64,000 bases of DNA from Alopecurus myosuroides (lineage: Eukaryota > Streptophyta > Magnoliopsida > Poales > Poaceae): the NCBI GenBank assembly GCA_028641055.1, contig CM054057.1, positions 722,139,931 to 722,203,930 on the forward strand, written 5' to 3'. The notes under the pieces are model-generated. The model had not been told where the DNA came from, searched no databases, and saw only the letters and a program-made list of their open reading frames with translations. The position numbers were made by a program, and so were the translations under genes. Positions within the stretch are counted from its first letter, which is position 1; each line of letters opens with the position of its first letter. Below are positions 22,589-35,054 of this stretch, piece after piece.

Positions 22589-23982
22589 TGATACGTCCAA
22601 AACGTATCTCCTTTTCCAAACACTTTTCTTATTGTTTTCCTCTAAACATGTGAGTTTTGGATACCACTAACACGGACTAACTCTGTTTTCAGTAGAATTA
22701 CCTTGGTGTCTCGTTTTTGTGAAGTAAAATCAACTTTACGGAAATTTCCCAGATAAGATCCCATTGAGCCTAAAACACCAGAAGACCCCGGGAGCCAGAA
22801 GGGCGCGAGGAGAGGGGCCAGGAGGGGGCCACACCACCCCTGGAGTGCCCCCCTTGGCCATGCTGCCAGGTGGTGTGGGCCACCCCTGCACCCCTTGGAC
22901 TCCCCTTTTGACTACATCTGCCCCGTAACCTAAAAACCGAGAGGGTTCGTCATATTACACAGAAACACAACAGAGCGCCGCCGCCACCTCAAAACTCGAT
23001 TCGGGGATAAGAAGTTCTTGTTCGAGCTCCCTGCCGGGACGGGGATTTGAAGGAGATCATCGCCATCGACACCGCCACCTATTCTCCATCAACCATCCAT
23101 GATTCCCCCGTCTATGTGTGATTAAACACTACTGTAGGCTGAGAGGGATGGAAGGGATTGGATGAGATCGATCATGTAATAATGCCAGATTGTTAGGGCA
23201 TAGTGCCTAGTATCCATTGTTAGTGTTTTCTACCGTTGTTGCAACTTTTTATGCTTAATGCTTGTCACTAGGGTCCGTGTGCCATGATCTTAGATCTGAA
23301 CATTTTATTTTTCATGAGTATAATTATGTTTCTTGATCATATCTGCAAGTTGTGTACACATATCATTGTCCCGAACCCGAGGCCCCAAAGTGACAGAAAT
23401 TGGGAAAACCGGAGGGGATGGTTGTGATGTGAGGATCATGTGTGTTCACAGAGTGTTAATGATTTTCCCCGGTGCTTTATTAAAAGAAGCACCTTAATTA
23501 CCAGTAGTTTCCCTAGAGGCCCCGCTGCCAAGGGCTGGTAGGACAAAAGATGCTGTGCAAGTTTCTCATTGCGAGCACGTATGACTATATTGGAACACAT
23601 GCATATGGTTTGCATAGATGTTTGATGCTTTATTATTATTATTATATGCAATGCCCACGTTAGATTATTATATGACCTATGTTATCCATGCAATGCCCAT
23701 TCATCCATTCCCTCTATGCCTACGGTACTTCCCATCCCGCTGGTTTTCGCGATTGCTACTGCTGTTATTATTTTACTACTGCTGTTATTTTATTTCTACT
23801 GCTGCTATAAAACTGTTACCACTGATAAATTGTTGCGAGCAAGTATACTTTCAGGTGCAGCTGAATTTGTAACTCAGTTGTTAAGGCTAATAAATATTCT
23901 TTGGCTCCTCTTGTGTCGAATCAATAAATTTGGGTTTACTTCCCTCGGAGACTGTTCGATCCCCTATACTTGTGGGTAATCA
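22589..23982 (+). repeat. 3' LTR of element A
   Basis: 1394 bp from TGATACGTCCAAAACGTATC to CTTGTGGGTAATCA, followed by the CTTCT duplication. It aligns throughout with 10328-11727. Confidence 0.85.
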
Positions 23983-23987
23983 CTTCT

Positions 23988-24370
23988 CCCATGTCGTCAA
24001 GAACCAAACGAACTACTCAAAAGACATCATATGGATCATGATCATCGGTGATATAATGATGAATAATAATCTGTTCATAAAGTGCAAACACTGATAAATC
24101 TCATAAGCATCAACTACAAACAAGTAATTCACATCGAGAGAGTGATCTAGTGGGAAACAACGATATAGACCCATCATTGTTATAGAGGAACGGAGGTGAA
24201 TGGTGAGGATGATGGTGGTGGTGGTGGTGATGATGATGATAATCTTGATGATGCCCGGTGTGATGACGGTGACGATGGCGATGATTTTCCCCCTCCGGGA
24301 AGGAATTTCCCGGTAGATTTCTCCCTGCTGGAGAGCTTTTCTCTCTCTGTTGTTTTTCCGCCTCGTGGAG
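23988..24370 (-). repeat. LTR of element F, middle piece (between insertions A and D)
   Basis: It continues F's LTR after A's right target duplication (CTTCT, 23983-23987) and ends with TGGAG (24366-24370), duplicated by D. It contains a GGT/GAT trinucleotide-rich run (24207-24240) on the plus strand. No gene. Confidence 0.65.
24207..24240. repeat. GGT/GAT microsatellite-like run
   Basis: GATGATGGTGGTGGTGGTGG is followed by GATGATGATGATAATC. Overlapping frames here are composition artefacts. Confidence 0.7.
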
Positions 24371-25736
24371 TGATGACTAATGTTGGTAGGCCCCAAGTGC
24401 ATGGTGTGAAGAGTGCAGTAGCAGCAGTATGAAAGCAGTGTGAAAACAGTAGGAAAAACAGTATGAAAGCAGCAGCAGCAGTATGAAAGCAGTGTGAAAA
24501 CAGTGTGTGCATTATCAGTATGAGAAAATGGACCAGGGTTCATAGTTCACTAGTGGTGTCTCTCCGTGAAAGATAAATAACATGCGTGGTGAACAAATTA
24601 CAGCTGGGCAATTGAAAGAAATGAAGGTTGCACCGTAGTGCATATGCAAGACATAAAGATTACTATGTGATTCATGCGGGCATTACAACAAAATACATAG
24701 ACCGTCATCCAACTGCATCTATGTCTAATAATCCACCCTCCGAATATCATCCGAACAAACCTTGGGTATTATTTTTCTAGCAACAGATTATCGTAGTAAG
24801 CAAAGTGTGTAATATAAACAATGTAAACTAGGTAAACACCGTTGTTTTCTCCCTAGTGGCAATAGCACATCCTCCATCCGTCACGTTTCTGTCACTCGAG
24901 CACATATGCAAAGGAGGCATGAACCCACTATCGAGCATAAATACTCCCTCTTGGAGTTACTAGCAACTACTTGGCCAGAGCATCTACTATTAACGGACAA
25001 CATGCAAGATCATAAATAACATAAGCATGAAGATAACATGATAGATTGATAATCAGAAGACATAGCATTCAACATTCATCAGATCCCAGCAAACATGACA
25101 TGTAGCATTACATAAAGATGATCTCGATCATGTGAGGTAGCTCACGAGATCTAAACATGAGGTACAAAGTGGAGAGAACAACCATCTAGCTACTGCTATG
25201 GACCCGTAGTCCAGGGATGAACTACTCACGCATCACTTCGGACGAGGGCATGGTGATGTAGACCCCTCCGGTGATGAATTCCCCTCCCGACAGGGTGCTG
25301 GGGAGAGCTCTAGAACCTTCCCGATCTTGGGATGACGATGAAGGCGGCCTTGGGTGTTTCTCGGGACGAAGTGGTATATATTTAGGGTTAATATGCCGGG
25401 AGGTATAAATAGGCGAAAGGGAAAAGGTGGTGGAGGCCTAGGGACCCTACACCACCCCATGGCACGGCCAGGGGGCGCCGCCCTATGGTGTGGGACCCCT
25501 GTGGCCCCCTCCAGGTCTCTTCGGGACTTCAAATTTTCCAATTCCAAGAATATTTCCAGAACAACTTTTCTAAAACTAAAAACAGCAGAAAACAGGGAAC
25601 TCGCTCTATGGCATTTTGTCAATAAGTTAGTCCAAAAAATTGATAAAAATGACATAAAGTGTATAGCAAACATGTAGGAAACAACATGCAAACAACATGG
25701 AACATCAGAAAATAAGGATACGTCTATGACGTATCA
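24371..25736 (-). repeat. 3' LTR of element D
   Basis: 1366 bp, plus-strand TGATGACTAATGTTGG to ATGACGTATCA. From about 24880 on it matches 36820-37666 closely. It carries a 31-bp exact duplication (24420-24450 and 24474-24504: AGCAGCAGTATGAAAGCAGT and following bases) that is absent from the other D LTR. Confidence 0.8.
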
Positions 25737-28458
25737 ACATCCCCAAGCTTAGTTCCTACTTGCCCTCGAGTAGGTAAACGATAAAAACACAAAATTTCTG
25801 AGGTGACATGTTACCAACATAAACTTGATCATCAATAATGTAAAAGCATAAGTAAGCTGAGATCATAGAACTTCAACACAATCATGATAAATAGAATTTT
25901 AATAATAAATCATAGCACTCACCTTGCATCATGAGAAGTAACACAAATAAAAGATCATGAATAACAATGCAACGAAAGATATACATTTGTTTCAAGTATA
26001 GAGAAAACATCGCAAAGTGATATTTCGCTAGTCCTTAAGAGTGGGGAAAAACATAAATGTCAGGACACCTTCAAAGTTCATGAGTAAGACCAGATCAAAT
26101 AATTAGAGAACAAGAAATAACACATCATGAATCAATTAATAATGTTTCTAGGACAAATGCACATAAAACTTAGAATGGCAATTGTGCTCTCTCAACTGTG
26201 CATAACCTTAGAAGATGGAGACTCAACATAAAAGTAAAAGAAAGGCCCTTTGCAGAGGGAAGCATGGATCACTCATGTGCTAGAGCTTTATTTTATTAAA
26301 CAGAGGTATAAAAAGCTCGACACTCCTCCCATCCATCTTACACAAACCATGGCTCAGCGAACAATCACATACCGTGGAGGAGTGTCTATTTTTGAGAGAG
26401 GTGTATGCTTATGTCAACGAATGGTAAACAAAAAATAAAATACATCACAAGACAACTAGACTTCACAAGAGCGTCTCCCATAGAATGATGCATCTGGGTA
26501 GAAGGTCATCCCTCTTTCTCTTTTGTTTACACAATTATGCTTTGACTGATAAATCAGGGGCAAAAATAGTGAAGAGAATTTTTTGTTATTAATTTGGGGC
26601 TGGGCACCCCACTGCCAGCTCTTCTATCAATTGATAAGCAGATGAAGCCACTAGTCCAGGGTGTGAAAGTCCAATCAACAAGTGAGTTAAAGATTCTCTA
26701 TTTACGTCCTCATGAGCGAAAACAGGAGGCACAAAACAGGAGTAATTTTGAAAGTTTTAAAGGTAACACATGAGAAATTTACTTTGGAGTGGCGGTTAAA
26801 TACCACATGTAGGTAGGTATGGTGGACACAATGGGAATTTTTTTATTTTTGGGAGTTGGATGCATGAATAGAGCTCATACTCAGTACAGGTGGAGGCTAG
26901 CAAAAGACAGGGAGCGACAAATCAGGAGAGCATAAGAGCCATAATCATGCATAGCGACATAAACATCATTAATCAAAGCATAAGTGGTACCACAAGTTGA
27001 AAAACTAAATGATCATGGAGGCTATAAGTTACGGGTTCATAATCATAAACATCGTGTGAGCATGCGCCAACTCAACCAAATAAAACATTCAAAGGAGAAC
27101 ACCACAAATTTATGCTTCAATATGACAAGAACAACTCATGATTCTTTCATTGGCACATTAAACACTCAGCAATTTCAGGCTAATCATGGTACTAAATAAC
27201 CACAAGGATTTAGAATTAAAATAACATCTAGCATGATATGAAAATTCTAGCCACAGTCTATACAAGCTTCTACTTGCACCGTTATAAATTCTACTGCAAG
27301 CAGGAGTTTCTTTTCCCAACAAGCACCATACCACACAAGGTTTACCAAAAACTCTCTAAATGCTGCAGCAAGCAAACATGAGAGTACTCACATAACACTA
27401 CTAAAACTAACGGCTCTGAACAAGAGATGTAATGAAAACAAGAGCTAAACAGGAATTTTTCCAGCAACTAGAAGAAAAACTAAGAATACTAGCATAACAA
27501 GTATTCAATTGAAAAAGCGGAGCGTGTATCTCTCCCAAACAAATAATGCTAGGGTCCAACTATATTATTACAGCAAGGAAAACAAAATAAAACAAAAGAA
27601 AAACAAACAGACGCTCCAAGTAAAGTTCATATGATGTGACCGAATAAAAATATAGTTTCACTAGAAGTGGCCTGATAGATTATTGATGAATAAGGGGATG
27701 CCTTGGGCATCCCCAAGCTTAGATGCTTGAGTCTTCTAAAAATATGCTTGTATCAAGCACGGGGGCCTCCCCAAGCTTTGACCTTGCACTCTTCTTGATC
27801 ACATATATCACCCTCTTCTCTTGACCCTTGAAAACTTCCTTCACACCACACTCAAAGAGTAATTCGCATTAGAGGGTTAGTGCAACAATAAAAAAAATTC
27901 CACGGGTTCTGTAAGGTAACAAGTTCTATGGATACTTTTAAATATTAGCTACACACACTAATGTTTCATGAAGCAAAGAAATCCACGTGACATCGTAAAA
28001 GAGCAAATGCAAGAAAAATGGCAGAATCTGTCAAAACCAGAACAGTCTGTAAAGACGAATTTTTTCGGGGCACTTACGTTTCTCAGATCGAAAAAACTTA
28101 AAGAAAAAAGGTTGCGGAATTATCTGGAGGAATAAGCACAAGAAATTTCAGGTCATTCTGATATTTATGTGGTTTATACGATTTTTTATGGTGGACAGCA
28201 GAAATTTGTTTCCTACGCAGAAATCCAAAAACCAACTCCAACTCTCGTCAGAAACCTTATTTGGCACTATTGAAACATGAAAATAAAGATACAAAGGAGT
28301 TGCTATAGAAGTATACAACCCCTTTAATCAAACAAAACAGAGAAAAATAAAGCAAAAATAAAACCATGGATTATCTCCCAAGAAGTGCTTTTCTTTAACG
28401 CCTTTTAGCTAGGCCCAGAAAAGTAGAATCAAGTAGATTCTCACATACGAAATATGAA
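25737..28458 (-). other. Non-coding internal region of element D
   Basis: No gene is recognised. The stretch is homologous to 31614-34330 in E and 43373-45411 in G, sharing features such as the CCCCAAGCTTAG purine-tract complement, GAGGGATGACCTTCTACCC (on the opposite strand) and GCATCCCCAAGCTTAG at 27708-27722. Confidence 0.65.
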
Positions 28459-29353
28459 TTAAAAAAAGAGCATCAAGAAACAAATTAAAAAATTTAATTC
28501 GAACCCACTTTCTATGCATAGGAACTCGTAAAGAAATAAATTAAAGAAGCTCAAACTAGAAGTCATGGGAAGGTAGAACAAGAGCAATTTCAGAACTTTC
28601 AACAAATAGAGGGGTGTTTTAGTAACATGAAGATTCCTACAACCATATTTTCCTCTCTCATAATAATTTTCAGTAGCATCATGAACAAACTCAACAACAT
28701 AATTATCAGATAAATCATGTTTTTCATGGTATAAAAGCACAAAATTCATATCAAGCTCCAAAACAGTGGGATCATAATTTAAAATCAGCTCCTTTTTTCA
28801 CTTTTAGCAATAGCAAAGCAAGATGATTGATCACTCATAAAAGGTATAGGACACATTATAGCAAATCTATTTTCAGCAGCATTATAATTCATAACATCAA
28901 ATAACATAGGACCATCGTCAAGAGCATTATCATATAAATTTTCTAAGCAAACTTCCTCATTATCATGCATATCAATAGTTGGAATAAATAGAGGATTATC
29001 ATAGATTTATCCAAGTTGCATGGATTATCATAAATACCAGTAGCAATATCATTCTCACAAGTTTCATTCATAGTAGTATCAAGTTCACAAGTATAGCAAG
29101 TATCAGTTTCATCAAAAAGGGATATTTCAAAAGAATCAATAAAAGCATCACTTTCATCCAATAATGTATGAGTTAAAGAGTTACTCTTATTGGGAGGTAA
29201 ACATGGGTAGCTCCATTCTTCCTCCTCTTGATCATCAGTCTCCTCCTCTTTTTCATCCAATGAGCTTCCAGATTCAGCAGTTTCTTCTTCCGTAGGTTCC
29301 TTCAAGGAATTTGTCTCTTCCTTAGGGTGAGAGCATTTATTAGGATATTCCAT
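28459..29353 (-). pseudogene. Acidic internal ORF remnant of element D
   Basis: The minus strand opens at 29353 with MEYPNKCSHPKEETNSLKEP, then a strongly acidic stretch (EEETDDQEEEEWSYPCLPPN) and SLFDETDTCYTCELDTTMNE. A second open part starts at 28970 after a frame change, and a third at 28761 (MELDMNFVLLYHEKHDLSDN ... NYYERGKYGCRN) ends at 28459. I know this kind of sequence from non-autonomous Sabrina-like elements, where it is annotated only as hypothetical. It may be a diverged gag N-terminal region. No enzyme motifs. Frame changes make it a pseudogene. Confidence 0.5.
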
Positions 29354-29953
29354 TATGTAGTAATTACAATCCTTGTAATTATCAAAGCAATATTCAAGTA
29401 TAGCATAAATCTCGTATTTATAAGGTGCATCATCAATACTTTCAAGTAAATAAGAAATTTCGAATGCACCCTTCCAAGCAATAAATTCTTCAATTTGTTC
29501 GACATCATATAATTCATAATTTACCTTAACATAAGAAGATATGGTAACATCATCATTATACTCACATTGAAAAGGGAGGTGTTTATACCTCCTACAATAG
29601 CAAGATTTATCAAAGCAATAAGTTACATTTTAAGTACAGCACACGTTTTTAGCGTAGTCATGCAATTTATTATTTTTCTCCCATAAGTGTATTCATTTTT
29701 GTGACTAGTGGTGTTCCTTATAATATTTTTGTTGTTCATCTGTGAACCCACCTTGCCTATAAGATCTAGTTTCAAAGACATCAAACATTGATACCAAGCA
29801 TGATAAAGCAAAAATAACAACTAGAATAAGAACTATTTTTTTGTGTTTTTGATAAAGAGAAGAAAACAAGACAAAATAAAATAAAATAAGCAAAACAAAA
29901 ACAAAGTAAAGAGATTGGAAGTGAGAGACTCCCCTTGTAGAAATTCTCTTCCG

Positions 29954-29970
29954 CCCCGGCAACGGCGCTA
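29954..29970 (-). other. Primer-binding site of element D, tRNA-Asp type
   Basis: The minus strand reads TAGCGCCGTTGCCGGGG, 16 of 17 bases matching the complement of the tRNA-Asp 3' end, 11 bases from the LTR end. Confidence 0.75.
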
Positions 29971-29981
29971 GAAAACTTTGT

Positions 29982-30029
29982 TGATGACTAACGTTGGTAG
30001 ACCCCAAGTGCAAGGTGTGAAGAGTGCAG
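29982..30029 (-). repeat. 5' LTR of element D, short left piece
   Basis: The 48 bases match the first 48 of the 3' LTR at 24371 (TGATGACTAACGTTGG ... GAAGAG) and end with TGCAG, the target duplicated by element E. Confidence 0.8.
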
Positions 30030-31613
30030 TGATGGTGCCGATCTTGCACTCGCTCGGATACCCCAAGAGGAGGGTGTGATGAGTACAACGGTAGGAGTTT
30101 TCCCCTTAGTTAAGAACAAAGGTTATCAATCCAGTAGGAGAAAGAGGACCTTCGGAAGGTTGATGCCACTGACAGTGGTGATGGCTCACCGGTGTCAGCA
30201 ACAACGTGGAACCTACACACAACACAACCAAAATACTTTGTCCCAACGGTACAGTGAGGTTGTCAATCTCACCGGTCTTGCTGAAAACAAAGATTAAACG
30301 TATAGTGTGGAAAATGGTGTATGCTTGCAGTAAGTAAAGAAAGCAGGAAATTGTGGTGGTTTGTTTAACAGTGTAGGAAAATGGACCGAGGTTCATAGGT
30401 TCACTAGTGGTGTCTCTACATAAAAGATAGCATGCTGGGTGAACAAATTATAGCTGGGCAATTGACAAATAAAGGTTGCACCGTAGTGCACATTCATGAC
30501 ATGATGACTACTATGATATTTAGTGTGGGCATTACAACAATATACATAGACCGTAATCCAACTGCATCTATGACTAATAATCCACCCTTAGGTTATCATC
30601 CGAACCCCCTTAGGTATTAAGTTGCAAGCAACAGATAACTGCATTAAACAATGTGTGTAATGTAAGCAATGATTGTACATGCGGGCACTCTCACCGCTGT
30701 CTTCTCCCTAGTGGCAACAGCACATCCTCCCTCATCACGTTTCTGTCACTCGAGCACAGGCGAAAAGGAGGCATGAACCCACTATCGAGCATAAATACTC
30801 CCTCTTGGAGTCACTAGCAACTACTTGGCGAGAGCAACCACTAGCAACGGAGAGCAGGGAAGATCACAAATAACATATGCAATAAAGACTATAATCAACT
30901 TGGCATAAGTTCAATATTCATCGGATCCCAGCAAACACAGCACATAGAATTACATAAGAACATTCTCGATCATGTTAGGCAGCTCACGAGATCTAAACAT
31001 GGAGGCATATGAGGAGAACACAACCATCTATCTACTGCTATGGACCTGTCGTCCAAGGATGAACTACTCACGCATCACTCCAGAGGCAAGCATGGTGATG
31101 TAGAGGCCTCCGATGATTATTTCCTCTCCGGCAGGGTGCCGGAGACAGCTTCAGAACCCCCTGATCTAGGGTTGACGACGATGGCGGCTGCGGAACTTCT
31201 CGGGGATTTTTCATCAGGTATCTAGCGTTTTCCATCCGGGGGGATAAATAGGCGAAAGGGCAGAGGCGGTGGATCCCTAGGGGGCCCACACCACCCCTGG
31301 CGCGGCCAAGGGGTGCGCCACCCCATGGTGTGGGCCCCCTGGTGCCCCTCTTCGTCTCCTCTTTGGTCTTCTGGATGTTTCCGGGGAAAATAGGCACTTC
31401 GGGCTTTGTGGGGTCCAATTCCGAGAATATTTCCAGAACAACTTTTCTGAAATAAAAAACAGCAGAAAACAGGGAACTGGCACTTGGCATCTTGTTAATA
31501 GGCTAGTCCCGAAAAACCTGTAAAAATGCTATAAAGAAGGGAGAAAACATGTAGCAATTGGCATAATATTATCATGGAGCATGAGAAATTATAGATGCGT
31601 TGGAGACATATCA
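30030..31613 (-). repeat. 3' LTR of element E
   Basis: 1584 bp, plus-strand TGATGGTGCCGATCTTGC to GTTGGAGACATATCA, matching 35055-36611. Confidence 0.85.
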
Positions 31614-34326
31614 AGCAAGCTTAGTTCCTACTCGTCCTCGAGTAGGTAAACGATAAAATAATAATTTCTGAGGTGACATGCTACTAACATAATCTTGATC
31701 ATAAAAATGTAAAGGCATATGCAAGCTGAGGTCATAGAACTTCAAATACAAACATGATAAACAGAACTTTAATAATAAAGCATAGCAATCACTTTTCATC
31801 ATGAAGAGTATCTCAAATAAAGAATCATGAGTAATAATGCAAAGAAAGATAAACATTTGTTTTAGGTATAGAGAAATCATGGCAAAGTGATATTTCGCTA
31901 GTCCTTAAGAGTGGGGCAAATCATAAATGCCAGGACACCTTCAAAGTTTATGAGGAAGACTAGAGCAAATAATTTAAGAACAAATAATATCACATCATGA
32001 AGTAATTATTGATGTTTATGGGACAATGCACATAGAACTAAGAATGGCAAAAATGCTCTCTCAATTGTGCATAAAGTTCGAAGATGGAGAATCAACATAA
32101 AAGTAAAAGAAAGGCCCTTCGTGGAGGGAAGCAGGGATCACTCATGTGCTAGAGCTTTTTATTTTATTAAACTGAGGTATTAAAAGTTTGACACTCCTCC
32201 CATCCATCTTTCACAAACCATGGCTAACCGAATCCTCAGGGTGCCTACCAACAATCACATATCGTGGAGGAGTGTCTATATTTTGGGATATGTATGCTAA
32301 TGTCAAAGAATGGTAAACAGACAATACAGTACGTCACAAGCCAACTGGATTCAGAAGAGCGGCTTCCATGTGAAGGACGCATCTGGGTAGAAGGTCATCC
32401 CTCTTTCTCTTTTGTTTGCACAATTATGCTTTGACTGATAACTCGGGGGCAAAAATAGTGAAGATATTTTGTGTTTATTAATTTGGGGCTGGGCACCCCG
32501 CTGCAAGCTCTTCTATCATTTGGATAAGCGGATGAAACCACTAGTACATGGTGTGAAATCCAATCAACAAGTGAGATAAAGATTCTCTATTGACGTCCAC
32601 ATGAGCAAAAATAGGAACATAAAGCAGGAGTAACTTTAAAGGTTTTAAAGGTAAGACATGAGCAATTTACTTGGAGTGGTAGTTAAATACCACATGTAGG
32701 TAGGTATGGTGGACGCAATGGGAAAAACTTTGGTTTAGGGGAGTTGGATGCACGAGTAGAGCTCATACTCAGTACAGGTGGAGGCTAGCAAAAGACTGGG
32801 AGCGACAAATGAAGAGAGCATAAGAGCCATAATCATGCATAGCGACATAAGCATCATTAATTAAAGCATAAGCGATATCATAGTTCAAAAACTAAGTGTT
32901 CATGGAGGCTATTCGTGACTGGTTCATAGTCATAAAAATGGTGTGAGCATGCACCAAGTCAAGCAAATAAAACATTCGAAAGAGAATACCATAAATTTAT
33001 GCTTCCTTATGACAAGAACAACAGCTATTTGAGGCTATTCATGCTACTCAACATCACAAGGCTTTAGAACTAAAGTAACATTTAGCATGGCATGAAAAAG
33101 TTCTAGCAACAGTCTATACGAGCTTTTACTTGCACTGTTATAAATTCTACTTTAAGCAACAGTTTTCTTTCTCCCAACAAGCACCATACAAGATAAGTTT
33201 TTTAAAAAAATACTCTTTATGATACAACAATCAAACATGAGAGTACTCACATAACACTACTAAAACTAACAGCTCTAATAAGAGATGCATGCAAAACAGG
33301 AGCTAAATAAATGCAGCAGTCAAAAAGAGATTAAGAATACAAAGTATTCCCATGAAAAAGCGGAGCATGTCACTCTCCAATAAAAGAATGCTGGGGTCCA
33401 ACCAAGCTTATTTAAAAAAATAAAAACAAGCTGAAAGCAAAAAATAAAATACGCTCCAAGTAAAGCACATAAGATATGATCGAATAAAAATATAGTTTCA
33501 CTAGAAGTGACCTGATAATTTGTCAATGAACAAGGGGATGCCTTGGGCATCCCCAAGCTTAGACGCTTGAGTCTTCTTGGAATTTGCTGGTATGTACCAC
33601 CGGGGCATCCCCAAGCTTAGTGTTTCACTCTTCTCGATCACTTCATATCATCCTCTTCTCTTGACCCTGAAAACTTCCTTCACACCAAACTTCTCACAAT
33701 CTTCATTAGCAACGTTAGTGCAATCAAAATAATAAATTCACATGGTTCAGTTTCAACACATGTATATCACTCAAAAACATATTAGCTACTGTCACAACTG
33801 CTTTTAAAACTCTTTTTCTCAAAATAACACCAAAAGAAAGCGATTAAGATGCAAATGCAATTGTTGGCAGAAATCTGTCAAAACAGGACAGCAGGTAAAG
33901 ATGATTTTTTTGAGAATCTTCTGTTAATCAAATCAAAAAGTGGTCAACTAAGAAAGGTTGCGTATACATCCCAGGAGTACGCACAAAAAAACTCAGGCCA
34001 TTTTGAATTTTCTGTGATTTTATGCGGAATAAACAGTGGACAGCAGAAATCTGTTTCCTGCGCAGAAATCCGAAATATAGCCTCAACTTTCCACTAGAGG
34101 CTTTACTTGGCTCAACAAATACTCAAAAGAAAAGATGCAGCGGGGTTGCTAAGGAAATATACAACACCCAGGTGTAAAGCACACAAAAGAAAAAAAATGA
34201 AAACGGGTTGAAAACAGACAAATAAAACGGGTTGTCTCCGGTAGCGCTTTTCTTTAACTCAAGTATTTTCAAGTGAGGCATTCAAATCAAGATTTGGCAA
34301 TTCTTTAATAATGCATTGTATTTTAT
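31614..34326 (-). other. Non-coding internal region of element E
   Basis: No gene is recognised. It is collinear with 25737-28458 of D, including AGAAAGGCCCTTCG/GCAGAGGGAAGCA near 32107 and GGATGCCTTGGGCATCCCC near 33537, a perfect short palindrome (GGGGATGC...GCATCCCC). Confidence 0.6.
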
Positions 34327-34866
34327 CTAATTGAGTTTAAGAGGCTCCTCTCTTAGTACTTTTATCCTTACTATCTTCATCAAATAAATTCTCAGGAACA
34401 ATCCAATCAAAATTCTTTTCTTGGGCTTCGTGGAGTGCCACCAATATAAAGGGGATTGGTATTTTATCCTCATTTCATTATTAGATTCAGTCTTTTCTAG
34501 AGCAACAACAATGTCTACACATGATCCAATAATACTTAATCGATCAAATATTTTTCTAGCTTCCATAGCAACATATCCAGATTATTTAAGCTTAGTTTCT
34601 AAGATGAAGTTTCTTTTCTCAACATCTTCAATGCTAAGGAACATATGTTGTAATATGGGATGGAGGTTAACAAACCTAGCTTCTAGCATGTGAACTAAAG
34701 AAGTTCCAGCAATCTCGTAATTGGGAGCAAGTTCTACTATGGATTTTTCCTCAAAGTTATCATGCTTACTAACATGATCAAAGAATTCTTTGATAGTGTC
34801 CTTTCCAAGTATAGAACCACTTCCTACCGGCAAATATTTCAAGGTAAACTTAGGGAACAACATGAT
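34327..34866 (-). pseudogene. Internal ORF remnant of element E
   Basis: The minus strand opens MLFPKFTLKYLPVGSGSILG near 34863, continues IKEFFDHVSKHDNFEEKSIV and LHPILQHMFLSIEDVEKRNF, meets a stop near 34582, and resumes MEARKIFDRLSIIGSCVDIV at 34566 before a frame change near 34430. It looks helical and gag-like, and similar hypothetical proteins occur in Sabrina-type elements. No catalytic motif. Function unknown, broken. Confidence 0.45.
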
Positions 34867-35028
34867 GAAAAATAATAGCGTAGTGAAAAAAATAACAACT
34901 AGAATAAGAACTAATTTTTTGTGTTTTTGATAAAGAGAAGCAAAACAAGACAAAAATAAAAACAAGACAATAAAAAAATAAAGAGGTTGAGAGTGAAAGA
35001 CTCCCCTTGTCAGAAGACTTCCTTCTCT

Positions 35029-35043
35029 CCGGCAATGGTGCCA
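35029..35043 (-). other. Primer-binding site of element E, tRNA-Asp type
   Basis: The minus strand reads TGGCACCATTGCCGG, differing from the tRNA-Asp complement by two G-to-A changes, both at CpG sites. Confidence 0.65.
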
Positions 35044-35054
35044 GAAAAAGTCCT

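Larger units (their letters stand above)
10328..23982 (+). mobile_element. Element A: plus-strand Athila-type LTR element, complete ends, no RT/integrase seen
   Basis: Both ends are clear: LTRs at 10328-11727 and 22589-23982, flanked by the 5-bp duplication CTTCT (10323-10327 and 23983-23987). Internal order: tRNA-Asp primer site, gag remnants, aspartic protease, a gap where reverse transcriptase, RNase H and integrase would be expected but are not seen, an ATHILA-ORF remnant, a long non-coding 3' part, and a purine tract (GCTTGGGGGAG, near 22578-22587) before the 3' LTR. A related solo LTR with a LINE is inserted at 18286-22390. Without that insert the element is about 9.5 kb. It is probably a non-autonomous deletion derivative. 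Confidence 0.85.

Noticed and set aside
24180..24540. Gly/Asp-rich and His/Ser-rich frames on both strands
   Set aside because: They arise from the GGT/GAT run and lie inside LTR sequence of elements F and D.
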